A program made the translations under genes and the position numbers. A stretch of DNA of 51,145 nucleotides from BP-133 sp040756995 (GTDB taxonomy: Bacteria > Actinomycetota > Acidimicrobiia > IMCC26256 > BP-133): positions 1 through 51,145 of the forward strand of contig JBFLYK010000046.1 of NCBI GenBank assembly GCA_040756995.1, in the 5' to 3' direction. Numbering within the stretch: the first letter of the stretch is position 1; each line of letters begins with the position of its first letter. The notes under the pieces were generated by a model. That model ran no database searches and had not been told where the DNA came from. It was given only the letters and a program-made list of their open reading frames with translations. This document shows positions 1 to 8,122 of this stretch, one piece after another.

Positions 1-1
1 G

Positions 2-229
2 GCCAAGGCGGTCAAGACCGCCAAGGCGGCCGCTCCCAAGCGCAGGGGGACGAAGACCACGACAACCAAGGCGGCAGCCACTCGTGCCGCCGAGGTGGCC
101 GAGGCCAAGGCCGCCGCCGCCCGGGCCGCCGGGATGTCGGAGTACGCCGACCCCGCCCCGAGCGACTGGGACGACTGGGAACTCGAGTACCCCGAGTCGG
201 AATTCGCCGAGGCAGGAGAGGCCCGATGA
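2..229 (+). CDS. C-terminal end of a Lys/Ala-rich protein with an acidic tail (5' truncated by window)
   Basis: This reading frame is open from the first bases of the window to a TGA at 227-229, giving 75 residues. The first 45 or so are a low-complexity Lys/Ala/Thr stretch (AKAVKTAKAAAPKRRG and similar). The last 30 are acidic and aromatic (DWDDWELEYPESEFAEAGE). Such basic tails occur on DNA- or RNA-binding and histone-H1-like actinobacterial proteins, but no domain is visible, so the function is unassigned. Its stop overlaps the ATG of the ABC transporter at 226, which suggests translational coupling. The rest of the gene lies to the left of the window. Confidence 0.6.
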   Translation, partial: AKAVKTAKAAAPKRRGTKTTTTKAAATRAAEVAEAKAAAARAAGMSEYADPAPSDWDDWELEYPESEFAEAGEAR

Positions 230-2001
230 TCTGGTTCCGGGCCATCGGCCGGGTCGTCCGCACGGCGTTCGCCGCCGACCCGGCGCGGGCCGCCTTCGTC
301 TTCATCGGCTCGCCGGTCATCAGCCTGTCGCCCGTCCTCGGTGCGCTGTGGCTGAAGATGCTCTTCGACGGCCTCGCCTCAGGCGACGCCGGAAAAGCGG
401 GCTTCGCCGCCATCCTCGTCGCCGCCTCGCTGGTCGTCCACCACCTGAGCGTGGTGGTGATGGCCAAGATCCGCTTCACGCTCCAGGAGCGCACCAGCCT
501 GTACTTCGAGCGGGAGCTGCTGGCCATGGTGGCCGCCCTCCCGGGCATCGAGCACCACGAGCGCCCCGAGTACCTCGACAAGCTCGAGGTCCTGCGCGAC
601 CAGCGGGCGGCCTTCGCCCAGGCCGTCTACGGCGTCACCGGGACCATCAGCGTCCTGATCCAGGCCGGGGTCACGGGCTACCTGCTCTTCCACGTGCACC
701 CGCTGCTGCTGGTGCTGCCGGTCCTCAACCTCGTCTCGTTCATCACCGACGCCAAGGGCGGGTCGATCATGGTCGAGGCGGCGGAGGACAGCGCCGCCGA
801 CGACCGCCTGGCCCGCGAGCACTTCCAGACGGCCACGACCTACGGGTTCTCCAAGGAGGTCCGGGTCTTCGGCCTGGCGGAGGAGATTCTCACCCGCCAC
901 CGCCGGGCGGCCGAGGCGGCCCGCACCACGATGGTCCGGGCGGCGGTGCGCAACGCCGCCTGGGAGGCGTTCGGCGGCTTCATCGCCGTCGCGGCCAACA
1001 TCGGCGCCCTGGCCCTCGTGGTCCACCAGGCCCAGGAGGGCGCCGCTTCGATCGGCGACGTCATCATGATCATGCGTCTGGCGTCGATGCTGAACGGCCA
1101 GATCGCCGAGATCGCCAACACCACCGGCATGCTCGTCCAGACGCTGCAGGTGGCGGTACGCCACATCTGGCTCCTCGACTACGCCCGGGAGCAGCACTCG
1201 GCCCGCTCCGGCGAGCTGGCCGCCCCCGATCGCCTGCAGGGCGGCATCGCCTTCGAGGGCGTGTCGTTCGCCTACCCCGGCACCGAGACCGAAGTCCTCA
1301 ACGACGTGAACCTGTACCTGCCGCCCGGGTCGGTCGTGGCCGTGGTGGGCGAGAACGGCGCCGGCAAGAGCACGCTGGTCAAGCTCCTCGGCCGGATGTA
1401 CGAGCCGTCGGCGGGGCGGATCACCATCGACGGCGCCGACCTGGCCCGCTTCGACCCGGCGGCCTGGCGGGCCCGGCTCTCGGCCGCCTTCCAGGACGCC
1501 TGCCGCTTCGAGTTCCTCCTCGGCGAGACGGTCGGCATCGGCGACACGGAGAAGATCGACGACGCCTACCACATCCTCATGGGCATCGAGCGGGCCGGGG
1601 CCGGCGAGGTGCTCGCCTCGCTGCCGGCGGGGCTCAACACCCAGCTCGGCCGGCGCTTCGAGGGCGTCGAGCTCTCCGGTGGCCAGTGGCAGCGCCTGGC
1701 GCTGGCCCGGGCCTCGATGCGCGACCCGCTCCTGCTCCTGCTCGACGAGCCGACGGCCAACCTCGACGCCGAAGCGGAGTTCGCCCTGTTCGAGACCATC
1801 GCCCGGGCCACCCGCCGGGCCCGGAACCGGGGGGCGGTCACCGTCCTCGTCTCGCACCGGTTCTCCACCGTCCGCATGGCCGACGTCATCGTGGTCGTCG
1901 ACGGCGGCAAGGTCCTCGAAGTTGGCAGCCACGACGAGCTGATGGCCCGCCGCGGCCTCTACGCCGAGCTCTTCACGCTGCAGTCATCGGCCTACGCCTG
2001 A
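226..2001 (+). CDS. ABC exporter, fused membrane and ATPase domains
   Basis: This 591-residue protein is a half-size ABC exporter (type IV fold, probably a homodimer). An N-terminal membrane domain of about 320 residues is followed by an ATPase domain. The ATPase has Walker A GENGAGKST (375-383), signature LSGGQ (483-487), Walker B ending DEP (507-509) and an H-loop in VLVSHRFSTV. The membrane part is less hydrophobic and His/Glu-richer than in MsbA-type exporters, as in many actinobacterial ABC_membrane paralogues. The substrate cannot be read from the sequence. The start overlaps the stop of the preceding Lys/Ala-rich gene. The next gene has its own promoter-like region. Confidence 0.9.
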   Translation: MIWFRAIGRVVRTAFAADPARAAFVFIGSPVISLSPVLGALWLKMLFDGLASGDAGKAGFAAILVAASLVVHHLSVVVMAKIRFTLQERTSLYFERELLAMVAALPGIEHHERPEYLDKLEVLRDQRAAFAQAVYGVTGTISVLIQAGVTGYLLFHVHPLLLVLPVLNLVSFITDAKGGSIMVEAAEDSAADDRLAREHFQTATTYGFSKEVRVFGLAEEILTRHRRAAEAARTTMVRAAVRNAAWEAFGGFIAVAANIGALALVVHQAQEGAASIGDVIMIMRLASMLNGQIAEIANTTGMLVQTLQVAVRHIWLLDYAREQHSARSGELAAPDRLQGGIAFEGVSFAYPGTETEVLNDVNLYLPPGSVVAVVGENGAGKSTLVKLLGRMYEPSAGRITIDGADLARFDPAAWRARLSAAFQDACRFEFLLGETVGIGDTEKIDDAYHILMGIERAGAGEVLASLPAGLNTQLGRRFEGVELSGGQWQRLALARASMRDPLLLLLDEPTANLDAEAEFALFETIARATRRARNRGAVTVLVSHRFSTVRMADVIVVVDGGKVLEVGSHDELMARRGLYAELFTLQSSAYA

Positions 2002-2079
2002 TTCAGCCGCCACTTACATTCGTGCACTGAGTGCCACGTTTGGGTAGCGTGCCCCTCCGTCCAAGGAGGAAGCGTTCCC

Positions 2080-2310
2080 ATGCTCAAGCGGCTCTTCACT
2101 GCGGTCCTGGTCGGTGGGCCCCTGGCCCTGATCCCCACGGCGGCGTCGGCGACACCGTCCTGGCCTGTTGGCGGGTACGAGGTACTCGATCACGGCCAGG
2201 AACAGCCGGCCGAGGACGATCACGACCACGACGGTGACGGCAAGCCGGATCACGACCCCGAGGATCACGACAAGGACCAGCCCAAGCCGAAGCCCAAGCC
2301 GAAGGGCTAA
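2080..2310 (+). CDS. small secreted Asp/His-rich protein with a calcium-loop-like motif
   Basis: This 76-residue protein has a clear Sec signal peptide (basic start, hydrophobic core, cleavage near TAASA-TP at about residue 24). The mature part is only about 50 residues. It contains HDHDGDGKPDHD, which resembles the DxDGDGxxDxxD calcium loops of thrombospondin type 3 repeats, and ends in a Pro-Lys ladder (PKPKPKPKG). A strong ribosome-binding site, AAGGAGGA (2063-2070), precedes the ATG, with a TAGCGT -10-like box at 2045-2050. Cation binding outside the cell is an inference. The stop codon shares bases with the stop of the convergent gene (CTAA, 2307-2310). Confidence 0.75.
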   Translation: MLKRLFTAVLVGGPLALIPTAASATPSWPVGGYEVLDHGQEQPAEDDHDHDGDGKPDHDPEDHDKDQPKPKPKPKG

Positions 2311-3500
2311 GCCGGGACGCCCCGCAGGATGCTGTAACTGCCCATCGGCGTGGTCCGCCAGTCGTAGATCGACCCGCCGATGGAGCCGCTGTCGACACAG
2401 GCCCGGACGTAGTTCCGGTAGTCGTTGTCGTTCGACTTGTTGTCGGTGCCGCCGATCGGGTGGACCAGCGCGCCCGGCAACCCGAGGTTGGCCCGGGTTC
2501 GCCGCACGTTCTCCTCGGTGTAGCGGTAGGCGTCCCGGTACCCGGAGCTCTGGGTCCGGAAGGTCCAATAGGCCATCGGCATCCACACGTCGTACAGCGG
2601 CGCCAGCTCCCGCCAGGGGAAGCCCGGCCAGTACCGCGGGTTGACGGTCTCGATGAGGACGGGTGGCAGCGGGATGGCCGACAGGGCCGCCGAACCCATC
2701 GCCTCCCGCAGCCGCCGCGACAGCTCGATCAGCCGGAGGCTGCGCTCGGCGTGGTTCGGGACGTCCTTCGTCCACTCGATGTCGTTGCCGATGCCGTCGA
2801 AGCCCTCACCGTTGGCCCGGAAGTCGCGCATGGCCAGGAACCGGCGCATGTCGGAGTCGAGGTCGTAGAACTTGGGCAGGTACCAGGCCACGACCTTCAT
2901 GCCGAGGGCGTGGGCCCGGTTCAGCATCGGCCCGAGGATCTCGGGGTTCACCAGGTCGCCGGGTGAGCGGGCGTCGTCCTTGGACGCCTGCACGTAGACC
3001 GTCTTGATCCCCGCCGCGGCCAGATCGTTCATCGACTCCGGCGTGACCGGCGGCGGCGCGCCATTGGGCTGGTACTGCGGGCTGAAGTCGTAGGCGTCGA
3101 TCCAGGTGCCGAGCCCCCGGTAGACCGAGACGTCGCGGGCCGGTGGCGGCGTGACCGGCGGCAGCGCCACAGGGGCGGGCGGGAGCGGCGCCCGCGTCGC
3201 CGGCGGCGGCGCCGTGGTCGGGGTGGCCGCGGCCCGGGTGGCCGTGGTCGTCGTCGGCCTCGGAGCCGTCGTCGTCGGCGCGGCGGTGACGCTCGTGGTC
3301 GTCGGCGCGGCCGTCGTGGAGGTGCTCGACGAGGTCGAGGTCGACGACGGCGGGACGGGAAGATCAGCCGCCGCCACCTGGAGGGTCTGGCGCTGGGGTG
3401 GGACGCCGGCCGGGGACGCTCCGGCCCAGGTGGAGGCCCCGACGAGGGCCGCCGCGAGGAGTGGCTTGGCCACGACCGGCCTGCTCAGGATCGCCCGCAT
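2307..3500 (-). CDS. secreted glycoside-hydrolase-like TIM-barrel protein with Ser/Thr/Pro linker
   Basis: The protein is 397 residues from the ATG at 3498-3500, chosen because a signal peptide (MRAILSRPVVAKPLLAAALV) begins there; the frame is open further upstream. After the signal comes a Ser/Thr/Pro-rich linker of about 100 residues, likely disordered and possibly O-glycosylated. Residues of about 125-397 look like a barrel of the putative-glycosidase type. Marks are GLGTWIDAYDF, GIKTVYVQASKDD, GMKVVAWYLP, GIGNDIEWT and YDVWMPMAYW. The acidic residues in GNDIEWT would be candidate catalytic carboxylates. No close family is certain, and cell-wall or polysaccharide hydrolysis is an inference. 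Confidence 0.75.
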   Translation of the reverse strand: MRAILSRPVVAKPLLAAALVGASTWAGASPAGVPPQRQTLQVAAADLPVPPSSTSTSSSTSTTAAPTTTSVTAAPTTTAPRPTTTTATRAAATPTTAPPPATRAPLPPAPVALPPVTPPPARDVSVYRGLGTWIDAYDFSPQYQPNGAPPPVTPESMNDLAAAGIKTVYVQASKDDARSPGDLVNPEILGPMLNRAHALGMKVVAWYLPKFYDLDSDMRRFLAMRDFRANGEGFDGIGNDIEWTKDVPNHAERSLRLIELSRRLREAMGSAALSAIPLPPVLIETVNPRYWPGFPWRELAPLYDVWMPMAYWTFRTQSSGYRDAYRYTEENVRRTRANLGLPGALVHPIGGTDNKSNDNDYRNYVRACVDSGSIGGSIYDWRTTPMGSYSILRGVPA

Positions 3501-3597
3501 CGGCGTTAGCACATCACACCGGAGCCGCCGAAGGGAAGCACCCCCGGCGTCTCCCGGCACAGCATTTGCCCAGCTTGGAGGGCCCGTCCGCCTTGGT

Positions 3598-3644
3598 TTG
3601 ACGCTCAGCTGAACAGCGCTGCTAGAGTACGTGAATCAATTCAC
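3598..3644 (+). promoter_or_regulatory. candidate atp operon promoter with start-site palindrome
   Basis: TTGACG (3598-3603) and TAGAGT (3623-3628) form -35 and -10 boxes with a long 19-nt spacer. GTGAAT-CA-ATTCAC (3631-3644) is a perfect 6+6 inverted repeat placed where transcription should start, the expected position for a repressor site. No other promoter-like sequence was seen before the ten-gene atp operon. Confidence 0.5.
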
Positions 3645-3656
3645 AAGCGGCGCAGT

Positions 3657-3674
3657 CCGTGGTTTTCGCCACGG
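3657..3674 (+). other. leader hairpin upstream of atpZ
   Basis: CCGTGG (3657-3662) and CCACGG (3669-3674) flank a TTTTCG loop, giving a 6-bp hairpin in the predicted 5' leader. It covers a possible GTG start at 3659, which argues for the ATG at 3701 as the true atpZ start. Confidence 0.4.
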
Positions 3675-3700
3675 TTGCGCGACGAACTAGGGTGCGCCGG

Positions 3701-3985
3701 ATGCAAGCGGCCTTGAGCCAGCTACCCCTCGAAAGGATCCCCACGACGTTTCCCGGAGATGACCGGAAGCGCGTCGAGCAAAAGTACCTCCGGTTCGCCG
3801 GGGTCGGGGTCCAGTACGCCCTCACCATCCTGGTTCTGACGCTGGCCGGCATCTGGCTCGACAACAAGTTCGAGACCTCTCCCCTGTTCCTGGTCGTCCT
3901 CCTGCTCCTGGCCTTCGTCGGTGCCACCTGGGTTCTGGTCCGGGAGGTCCTGAGTGAGGACAAGAAGCCGAAGGGGAAGCCGTGA
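3701..3985 (+). CDS. atpZ: AtpZ/AtpI-family ATP synthase accessory membrane protein
   Basis: This is a 94-residue protein with two membrane segments (about residues 32-50 and 58-76) in the pattern GVQYALTILVLTLAGIWLDNKF...LFLVVLLLLAFVGATWVLVREV, typical of AtpZ (PF09527-type). Such proteins sit at the head of atp operons and are linked to c-ring assembly and Mg2+ handling. I prefer the ATG at 3701, after AGGG at 3689-3692, over a GTG at 3659 that lies in a hairpin. The stop overlaps the GTG of the next gene (GTGA). Confidence 0.8.
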   Translation: MQAALSQLPLERIPTTFPGDDRKRVEQKYLRFAGVGVQYALTILVLTLAGIWLDNKFETSPLFLVVLLLLAFVGATWVLVREVLSEDKKPKGKP

Positions 3986-4374
3986 GCCGCACGACCTCGC
4001 AGGGGCTGCTCATGGTCGGGGGCTTCATGGGCCTGCTCGTCCTCGCCGCCGTGGCCTTCGTCGAGCCCGACGGTGACGGCGCCCGGGGCGCGGCCATCGG
4101 CGCCGGCGTCGGTCTCCTGAACCTGGCCGTCGGCTACGTCATCACCCGCCGGTCGCTGCGGCACGGCATGAAGTCGGCCATGGCCACCCTGGCCGGCGGG
4201 TTCATCGCCCGCCTGTTCGTGGTGGTCTCGTTGATCCTGCTCTTCCGGCGGACGGGCTCCGTCGACCCCGCCGCCTTCGCCCTCACCTTCCTCGTGTTCT
4301 TCTTCGCCTACCTCGGTGTGGAAATGATCCTTGTCGAACGTTCGCTGGGCCGCTCGAGGGAGGTCACGGCATGA
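3982..4374 (+). CDS. atpI: ATP synthase subunit I-like membrane protein
   Basis: This 130-residue protein has four hydrophobic segments (about 8-27, 37-54, 68-88 and 98-116) and fits the ATP-synt_I family, the small assembly factor for the c-ring encoded before atpB. It starts with GTG overlapping the atpZ stop and ends ATGA-overlapping atpB, so translation is coupled on both sides. Sequence conservation in this family is low, so position in the operon carries much of the call. Confidence 0.75.
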   Translation: MSRTTSQGLLMVGGFMGLLVLAAVAFVEPDGDGARGAAIGAGVGLLNLAVGYVITRRSLRHGMKSAMATLAGGFIARLFVVVSLILLFRRTGSVDPAAFALTFLVFFFAYLGVEMILVERSLGRSREVTA

Positions 4375-5144
4375 CCTTCCTGGGCGCGGTCGACGTTGTC
4401 CACCACCTGCTCGACTACGAGCTCCCCGGCGGCCTGACCGCTCACCAGCTCCTCATCGCCGGGGTGGCGGTGATGATGATCGTGGGCTTCACGATCATCG
4501 CCCGGCGCATCCAGACAGTGCCGAAGCGCAAGGGCGTGACCGCCCTCGTCGAGCTGACCTGCGTCTGGATCCGGGACGAGATCGTCTATCCCTGGCTCGG
4601 CCACGATCGGGGCCGCAAGTTCCTCGGGTTCTTCTGGACGCTGTTCTTCTTCATCCTGTTGAACAACGCCATCGGGCTGTTCCCGTTCCCGTTCAACCCC
4701 TGGGAACGCACGGCCACCGGAAACCTGGCCGTGACCGGGGCGCTGGCGCTGCTCGCCTTTCTCGTGATCCAGGGAGCGGGGATGGCGGCCAAGGGCCCGC
4801 TCGGTTACTGGGTCCACCTCGTGCCGCCGGGCACGCCCATCTTCCTGTGGCCGCTCGTGTTCGTCATCGAGTTCATCGGCCTCTTCACCAAGCCCTTCGC
4901 CCTGACCGTCCGTCTGTTCGCCAACATGACGGGCGGCCACGCCATCCTGTTGGTCCTGTTCGGCTTCCTCTACGGGGTGCCGGACGCCAACGAGGGCCTC
5001 ATCGGGGTTCCCTCAACCATCGCCTCGTTCGGCTTCATCCTCTTCATCATGTTGTTCGAGGTCCTGGTCGCCCTGATCCAGGCCTACATCTTCACCGTGC
5101 TCACGGCCATCTTCACGAGCCTGGCCGTGGCTGAAGAACACTAG
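4371..5144 (+). CDS. atpB: ATP synthase Fo subunit a
   Basis: This 257-residue polytopic protein forms the proton half-channels next to the c-ring. The signature LTVRLFANMTGGHAI is present. Arg181, in VRLFAN, is the essential stator arginine that faces the c-subunit carboxylate. NNAIGLFPFPFNPW and the C-terminal FEVLVALIQAYIFTVLT helix are also typical. Translation is coupled to atpI by an ATGA overlap. Length and motif spacing are normal for the family. Confidence 0.97.
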   Translation: MTFLGAVDVVHHLLDYELPGGLTAHQLLIAGVAVMMIVGFTIIARRIQTVPKRKGVTALVELTCVWIRDEIVYPWLGHDRGRKFLGFFWTLFFFILLNNAIGLFPFPFNPWERTATGNLAVTGALALLAFLVIQGAGMAAKGPLGYWVHLVPPGTPIFLWPLVFVIEFIGLFTKPFALTVRLFANMTGGHAILLVLFGFLYGVPDANEGLIGVPSTIASFGFILFIMLFEVLVALIQAYIFTVLTAIFTSLAVAEEH

Positions 5145-5163
5145 AAAGGAAACAGGAGAACCC

Positions 5164-5460
5164 ATGTTCGAAGCAATGCTCGTCCCGCTGGTCCTGGCCG
5201 TAGAAGCAGCACAGTCCGAACAGTTCTGGGGCTGGGGCCTCATGGGCGCGGGCCTCGGGGCCGGCATCGCGGCCATCGGCGCCGGGATGGGCATCGGCCG
5301 GATCGCCTCCAGCGCCACGGAGTCCATCGCCCGGCAGCCCGAGGCGGCCAACGACATCCGGGGTGTGACGATCATCACCGCCGCCTTCATCGAAGGCGTC
5401 TGCCTCTTCGCCGTCGTGGTCTGCCTGCTGGTCCAGGGCACCGCCGGCGGCCCGGCCTAG
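5164..5460 (+). CDS. atpE: ATP synthase Fo subunit c
   Basis: This 98-residue hairpin of two membrane helices forms the rotating c-ring. Helix 1 has the Gly/Ala ladder GAGLGAGIAAIGAGMGIGR, the loop has ARQPEA, and helix 2 carries the ion-binding Glu77 in AFIEGVCLF. The residues around Glu77 match proton-type rather than sodium-type rings (no Ser-Thr after the Glu); this is inference. The protein has about 20 extra N-terminal residues compared with the shortest c subunits. A good ribosome-binding site (AGGAG) lies 5-10 nt upstream, fitting its high stoichiometry. Confidence 0.97.
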   Translation: MFEAMLVPLVLAVEAAQSEQFWGWGLMGAGLGAGIAAIGAGMGIGRIASSATESIARQPEAANDIRGVTIITAAFIEGVCLFAVVVCLLVQGTAGGPA

Positions 5461-5464
5461 ACCC

Positions 5465-6010
5465 ATGCACTGGTCGCAGGCGCTCCTGCTCGCCACCGAG
5501 GCCGGTGGAGACGAACCGACATTCACCGACCTCAAGCCGGTCACGGCGGTCTGGGTCTGGGTGGCGTTCATCGTCACGTTCCTGATCCTCAGCAAGGTCG
5601 CCTGGCCCGGCCTGGCGAAGAAGCTGGAGGAGCGGGAACTCCGGATCGCCGAGGGGCTCCGCAAGGCCGAAGAGGCCGAGGAGCGGGCTCGTGAGCTGGC
5701 GCAGAAGCAGGAGCAGGTTCTGGCCGAAGCGCGGGCTGAGGCGCAGAAGCTCCTCGCCGACGCCCGGGCCGCGGCCGACAACGTGAAGAACGATCTCATG
5801 CGTCAGGCGCAGGAGGAGATCGGGGCGGAGCGGGAGCGGGCCAAGAGGGAGATCGGCCTCGAGCGCGCCAAGGCGATCGACGAACTGAAGCAGGTCACGG
5901 TCGACCTCACTCTCGAGGCGTCGGCCCGGCTCCTCCGGCGGGAACTCCGCGACGAGGATCACCGGCGCCTCGCCCGGGAGGTCGTTGAGGAGGTCGCGAC
6001 CAGGCTATGA
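5465..6010 (+). CDS. atpF: ATP synthase Fo subunit b
   Basis: This 181-residue stator protein has one N-terminal membrane helix (about 28-47, VWVWVAFIVTFLILSKVAWP). A long, charged coiled coil rich in Glu, Ala, Arg and Lys follows and links the membrane part to F1. It begins 4 nt after atpE and overlaps atpH by ATGA. No fused delta domain is present, unlike in mycobacteria, where a second b subunit is fused to delta. Confidence 0.95.
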   Translation: MHWSQALLLATEAGGDEPTFTDLKPVTAVWVWVAFIVTFLILSKVAWPGLAKKLEERELRIAEGLRKAEEAEERARELAQKQEQVLAEARAEAQKLLADARAAADNVKNDLMRQAQEEIGAERERAKREIGLERAKAIDELKQVTVDLTLEASARLLRRELRDEDHRRLAREVVEEVATRL

Positions 6011-6567
6011 AGAACGTCTCGCAGGCGGCAGCCCGGGTCTATGCCCAGGCGCTGTTCGACATCGGTCTCCAGACGGGAACAGTCGGCCAGATCTACGACG
6101 ACCTGCAAGCCGCTTACAACGCGCTCAACGGGCTCGATGCCGACCTTCGGACGTTCTTCAACCTGCCGCAGTTCCGCCGGGACGAGAAGCGGCGGATCAT
6201 CAACCTGGCCTTCGAGGGGAAGGTGTGCCGGCCGGTCCTCGGCCTGCTCCACGTCCTCGTCGAGAAGCGGCGGGAATCCCTCCTCGACAACGTCGTCGAG
6301 GAGTACAGCCGCTACCGCGACCAGCACGAGGGTCGGGTCCGGGCCCGGGTCGTCACGGCCCGCAAGCTCGACGAGGAGCTTCTCAACACCTTGCGCTCGG
6401 CGCTCGAGCAGCGAACGCAGAGGTCGGTCGACCTGACCGAGACCATCGACCCCGAGGTCATCGGCGGCCTCCGGGTCAACGTCGGCGACCGGGTCCTCGA
6501 CGGGACCCTCCGCCGGAGCCTCCAAGACATGCGGCGAAGCCTCGCCGCCACCCAGCTACAGGGATAG
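6007..6567 (+). CDS. atpH: ATP synthase F1 subunit delta
   Basis: This 186-residue protein forms the top of the peripheral stalk (OSCP-type). Marks are the N-terminal AARVYAQALFDIG, LPQFRRDEKRRII and the C-terminal IDPEVIGGLRVNVGDRVLDGTLRRSLQDM. It is the normal single-domain length, not the mycobacterial b-delta fusion. The start overlaps the atpF stop, and atpA begins 6 nt after its stop. Confidence 0.95.
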   Translation: MKNVSQAAARVYAQALFDIGLQTGTVGQIYDDLQAAYNALNGLDADLRTFFNLPQFRRDEKRRIINLAFEGKVCRPVLGLLHVLVEKRRESLLDNVVEEYSRYRDQHEGRVRARVVTARKLDEELLNTLRSALEQRTQRSVDLTETIDPEVIGGLRVNVGDRVLDGTLRRSLQDMRRSLAATQLQG

Positions 6568-6573
6568 GGAACC

Positions 6574-8106
6574 ATGGCGCAGATCAGGACCGACGAGATC
6601 AGCTCGATCATCCGACAGCAGATCGAGCATTTCGACGTCGACCTCCACGTCGACGAGGTCGGCACCGTGCTGGAAGTCGGCGACGGCATCGCCCGCGTCC
6701 ACGGCCTCGAGAAGGTCATGGCGTCGGAGATGGTCGAGTTCGAGAACGGGTCGTTCGGCCTCGCGCTGAACCTCGAGGAGGACTCGGTCGGCGTCGTCAT
6801 CCTCGGCGACTACCTCGACATCCGCGAGGGCCAGACCGTCAAGCGCACGGGCCGCGTCCTCTCGGTGCCGGCCGGCGAGGCCCTCGTCGGCCGGGTGGTG
6901 AACCCGCTGGCCCAGCCGCTCGACGGCAAGGGGCCTGTCGAAACCACCGACTTCATGCCGGTCGAGGGCCGGGCGCCCGGCATCGCCGAGCGCCAGCCGG
7001 TGAAAGAGCCGCTGATGACCGGGATCAAGGCGGTCGACGGCATGATCCCCATTGGCCGCGGCCAGCGGGAGCTGATCATCGGCGACCGGGAGACCGGCAA
7101 GTCGTCGGTCGCCATCGACGCCATCCTCAACCAGAAGGGCACCGGCGTCATCTGCGTCTACGTGGCGATCGGGCTCAAGGCCTCGACCGTGGCCGGCGTC
7201 GTCGACATCCTGCGCGAGCACGGCGCCATGGACTACACGATCGTCGTCAGCGCCACGGCCAACGACCCGGCGCCGATGCAGTACATCGCCCCCTATGCCG
7301 GCTGCGCCATGGCCGAGTTCTTCATGTACAAGCAGAACAAGCACACGCTGTGCGTCTACGACGACCTGTCGAAGCAGGCCGCCGCCTACCGCCAGCTGTC
7401 GCTGCTGCTCCGCCGGCCGCCGGGCCGGGAGGCCTACCCGGGCGACATCTTCTACGCCCACAGCCGGCTCCTCGAACGCTCGGCCAAGCTGTCCGACGAG
7501 ATGGGCGGCGGGTCCCTCACCGCCCTGCCGATCATCGAGACACAGGCCGGCGACGTGTCGGCCTACATCCCCACCAACGTGATCTCGATCACCGACGGCC
7601 AGATCTACCTGGAGCCCGACCTCTTCTACGCCGGCGTGCGACCGGCCATCAACGTCGGCATCTCCGTCAGCCGGGTGGGCGGCAACGCCCAGACGAAGGC
7701 CATGAAGAAGGTGGCCGGCAAGCTGCGCCTCGACCTCGCCCAGTACCGGGAGCTGGAGGCCTTCGCCCAGTTCGCCTCTGACCTCGACGCCGGCACGCGG
7801 GCCCAGCTGGCCCGCGGCGAGCGCACGGTCGAGGTGCTCAAGCAGCTGACGGCCGCCACCTGGCCGATGGAGGAGCAGGTGGCGACGATCTTCGCCGTCG
7901 GCCAGGGTCTCATGGACGATGTCCCGGTCGAGGAGATCAAGCGCTTCGAGGCCGAGATGGTCGAGTACCTCCGGGACAGCGGCAGTCCCGCGCTCAAGGC
8001 CATCAAGGAGACCACGGCGCTGGACGACGACACCGCCACCAAGCTCAGGGAAGAGATCGAGGCCTTCAAGGCCAACCAGTGGAAGCCGGCTGAGGTTCCG
8101 GCCTAA
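6574..8106 (+). CDS. atpA: ATP synthase F1 subunit alpha
   Basis: This 510-residue protein carries the non-catalytic nucleotide sites of F1. The P-loop is GDRETGKS (170-177), where most bacteria have GDRQTGKT, so Gln is replaced by Glu and Thr by Ser. Other marks are FFYAHSRLLERSAKLS and the start MAQIRTDEISSIIRQQIE. Length and domain order (beta-barrel, nucleotide domain, helical bundle) are normal. The unusual P-loop should affect only the regulatory nucleotide site. Confidence 0.97.
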   Translation: MAQIRTDEISSIIRQQIEHFDVDLHVDEVGTVLEVGDGIARVHGLEKVMASEMVEFENGSFGLALNLEEDSVGVVILGDYLDIREGQTVKRTGRVLSVPAGEALVGRVVNPLAQPLDGKGPVETTDFMPVEGRAPGIAERQPVKEPLMTGIKAVDGMIPIGRGQRELIIGDRETGKSSVAIDAILNQKGTGVICVYVAIGLKASTVAGVVDILREHGAMDYTIVVSATANDPAPMQYIAPYAGCAMAEFFMYKQNKHTLCVYDDLSKQAAAYRQLSLLLRRPPGREAYPGDIFYAHSRLLERSAKLSDEMGGGSLTALPIIETQAGDVSAYIPTNVISITDGQIYLEPDLFYAGVRPAINVGISVSRVGGNAQTKAMKKVAGKLRLDLAQYRELEAFAQFASDLDAGTRAQLARGERTVEVLKQLTAATWPMEEQVATIFAVGQGLMDDVPVEEIKRFEAEMVEYLRDSGSPALKAIKETTALDDDTATKLREEIEAFKANQWKPAEVPA

Positions 8107-8122
8107 CCGAGGCCCGGAGAGC

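Noticed and set aside
1..229. Left-edge Lys/Ala-rich frame and right-edge Ala/Pro-rich frame as parts of one repeated gene family
   Set aside because: Only amino-acid composition is shared; no residue-level similarity was found.
379..1932. A 517-residue open frame on the minus strand opposite the ABC exporter
   Set aside because: Low-complexity mirror frame caused by very high third-position GC; the plus-strand product has all ABC motifs.
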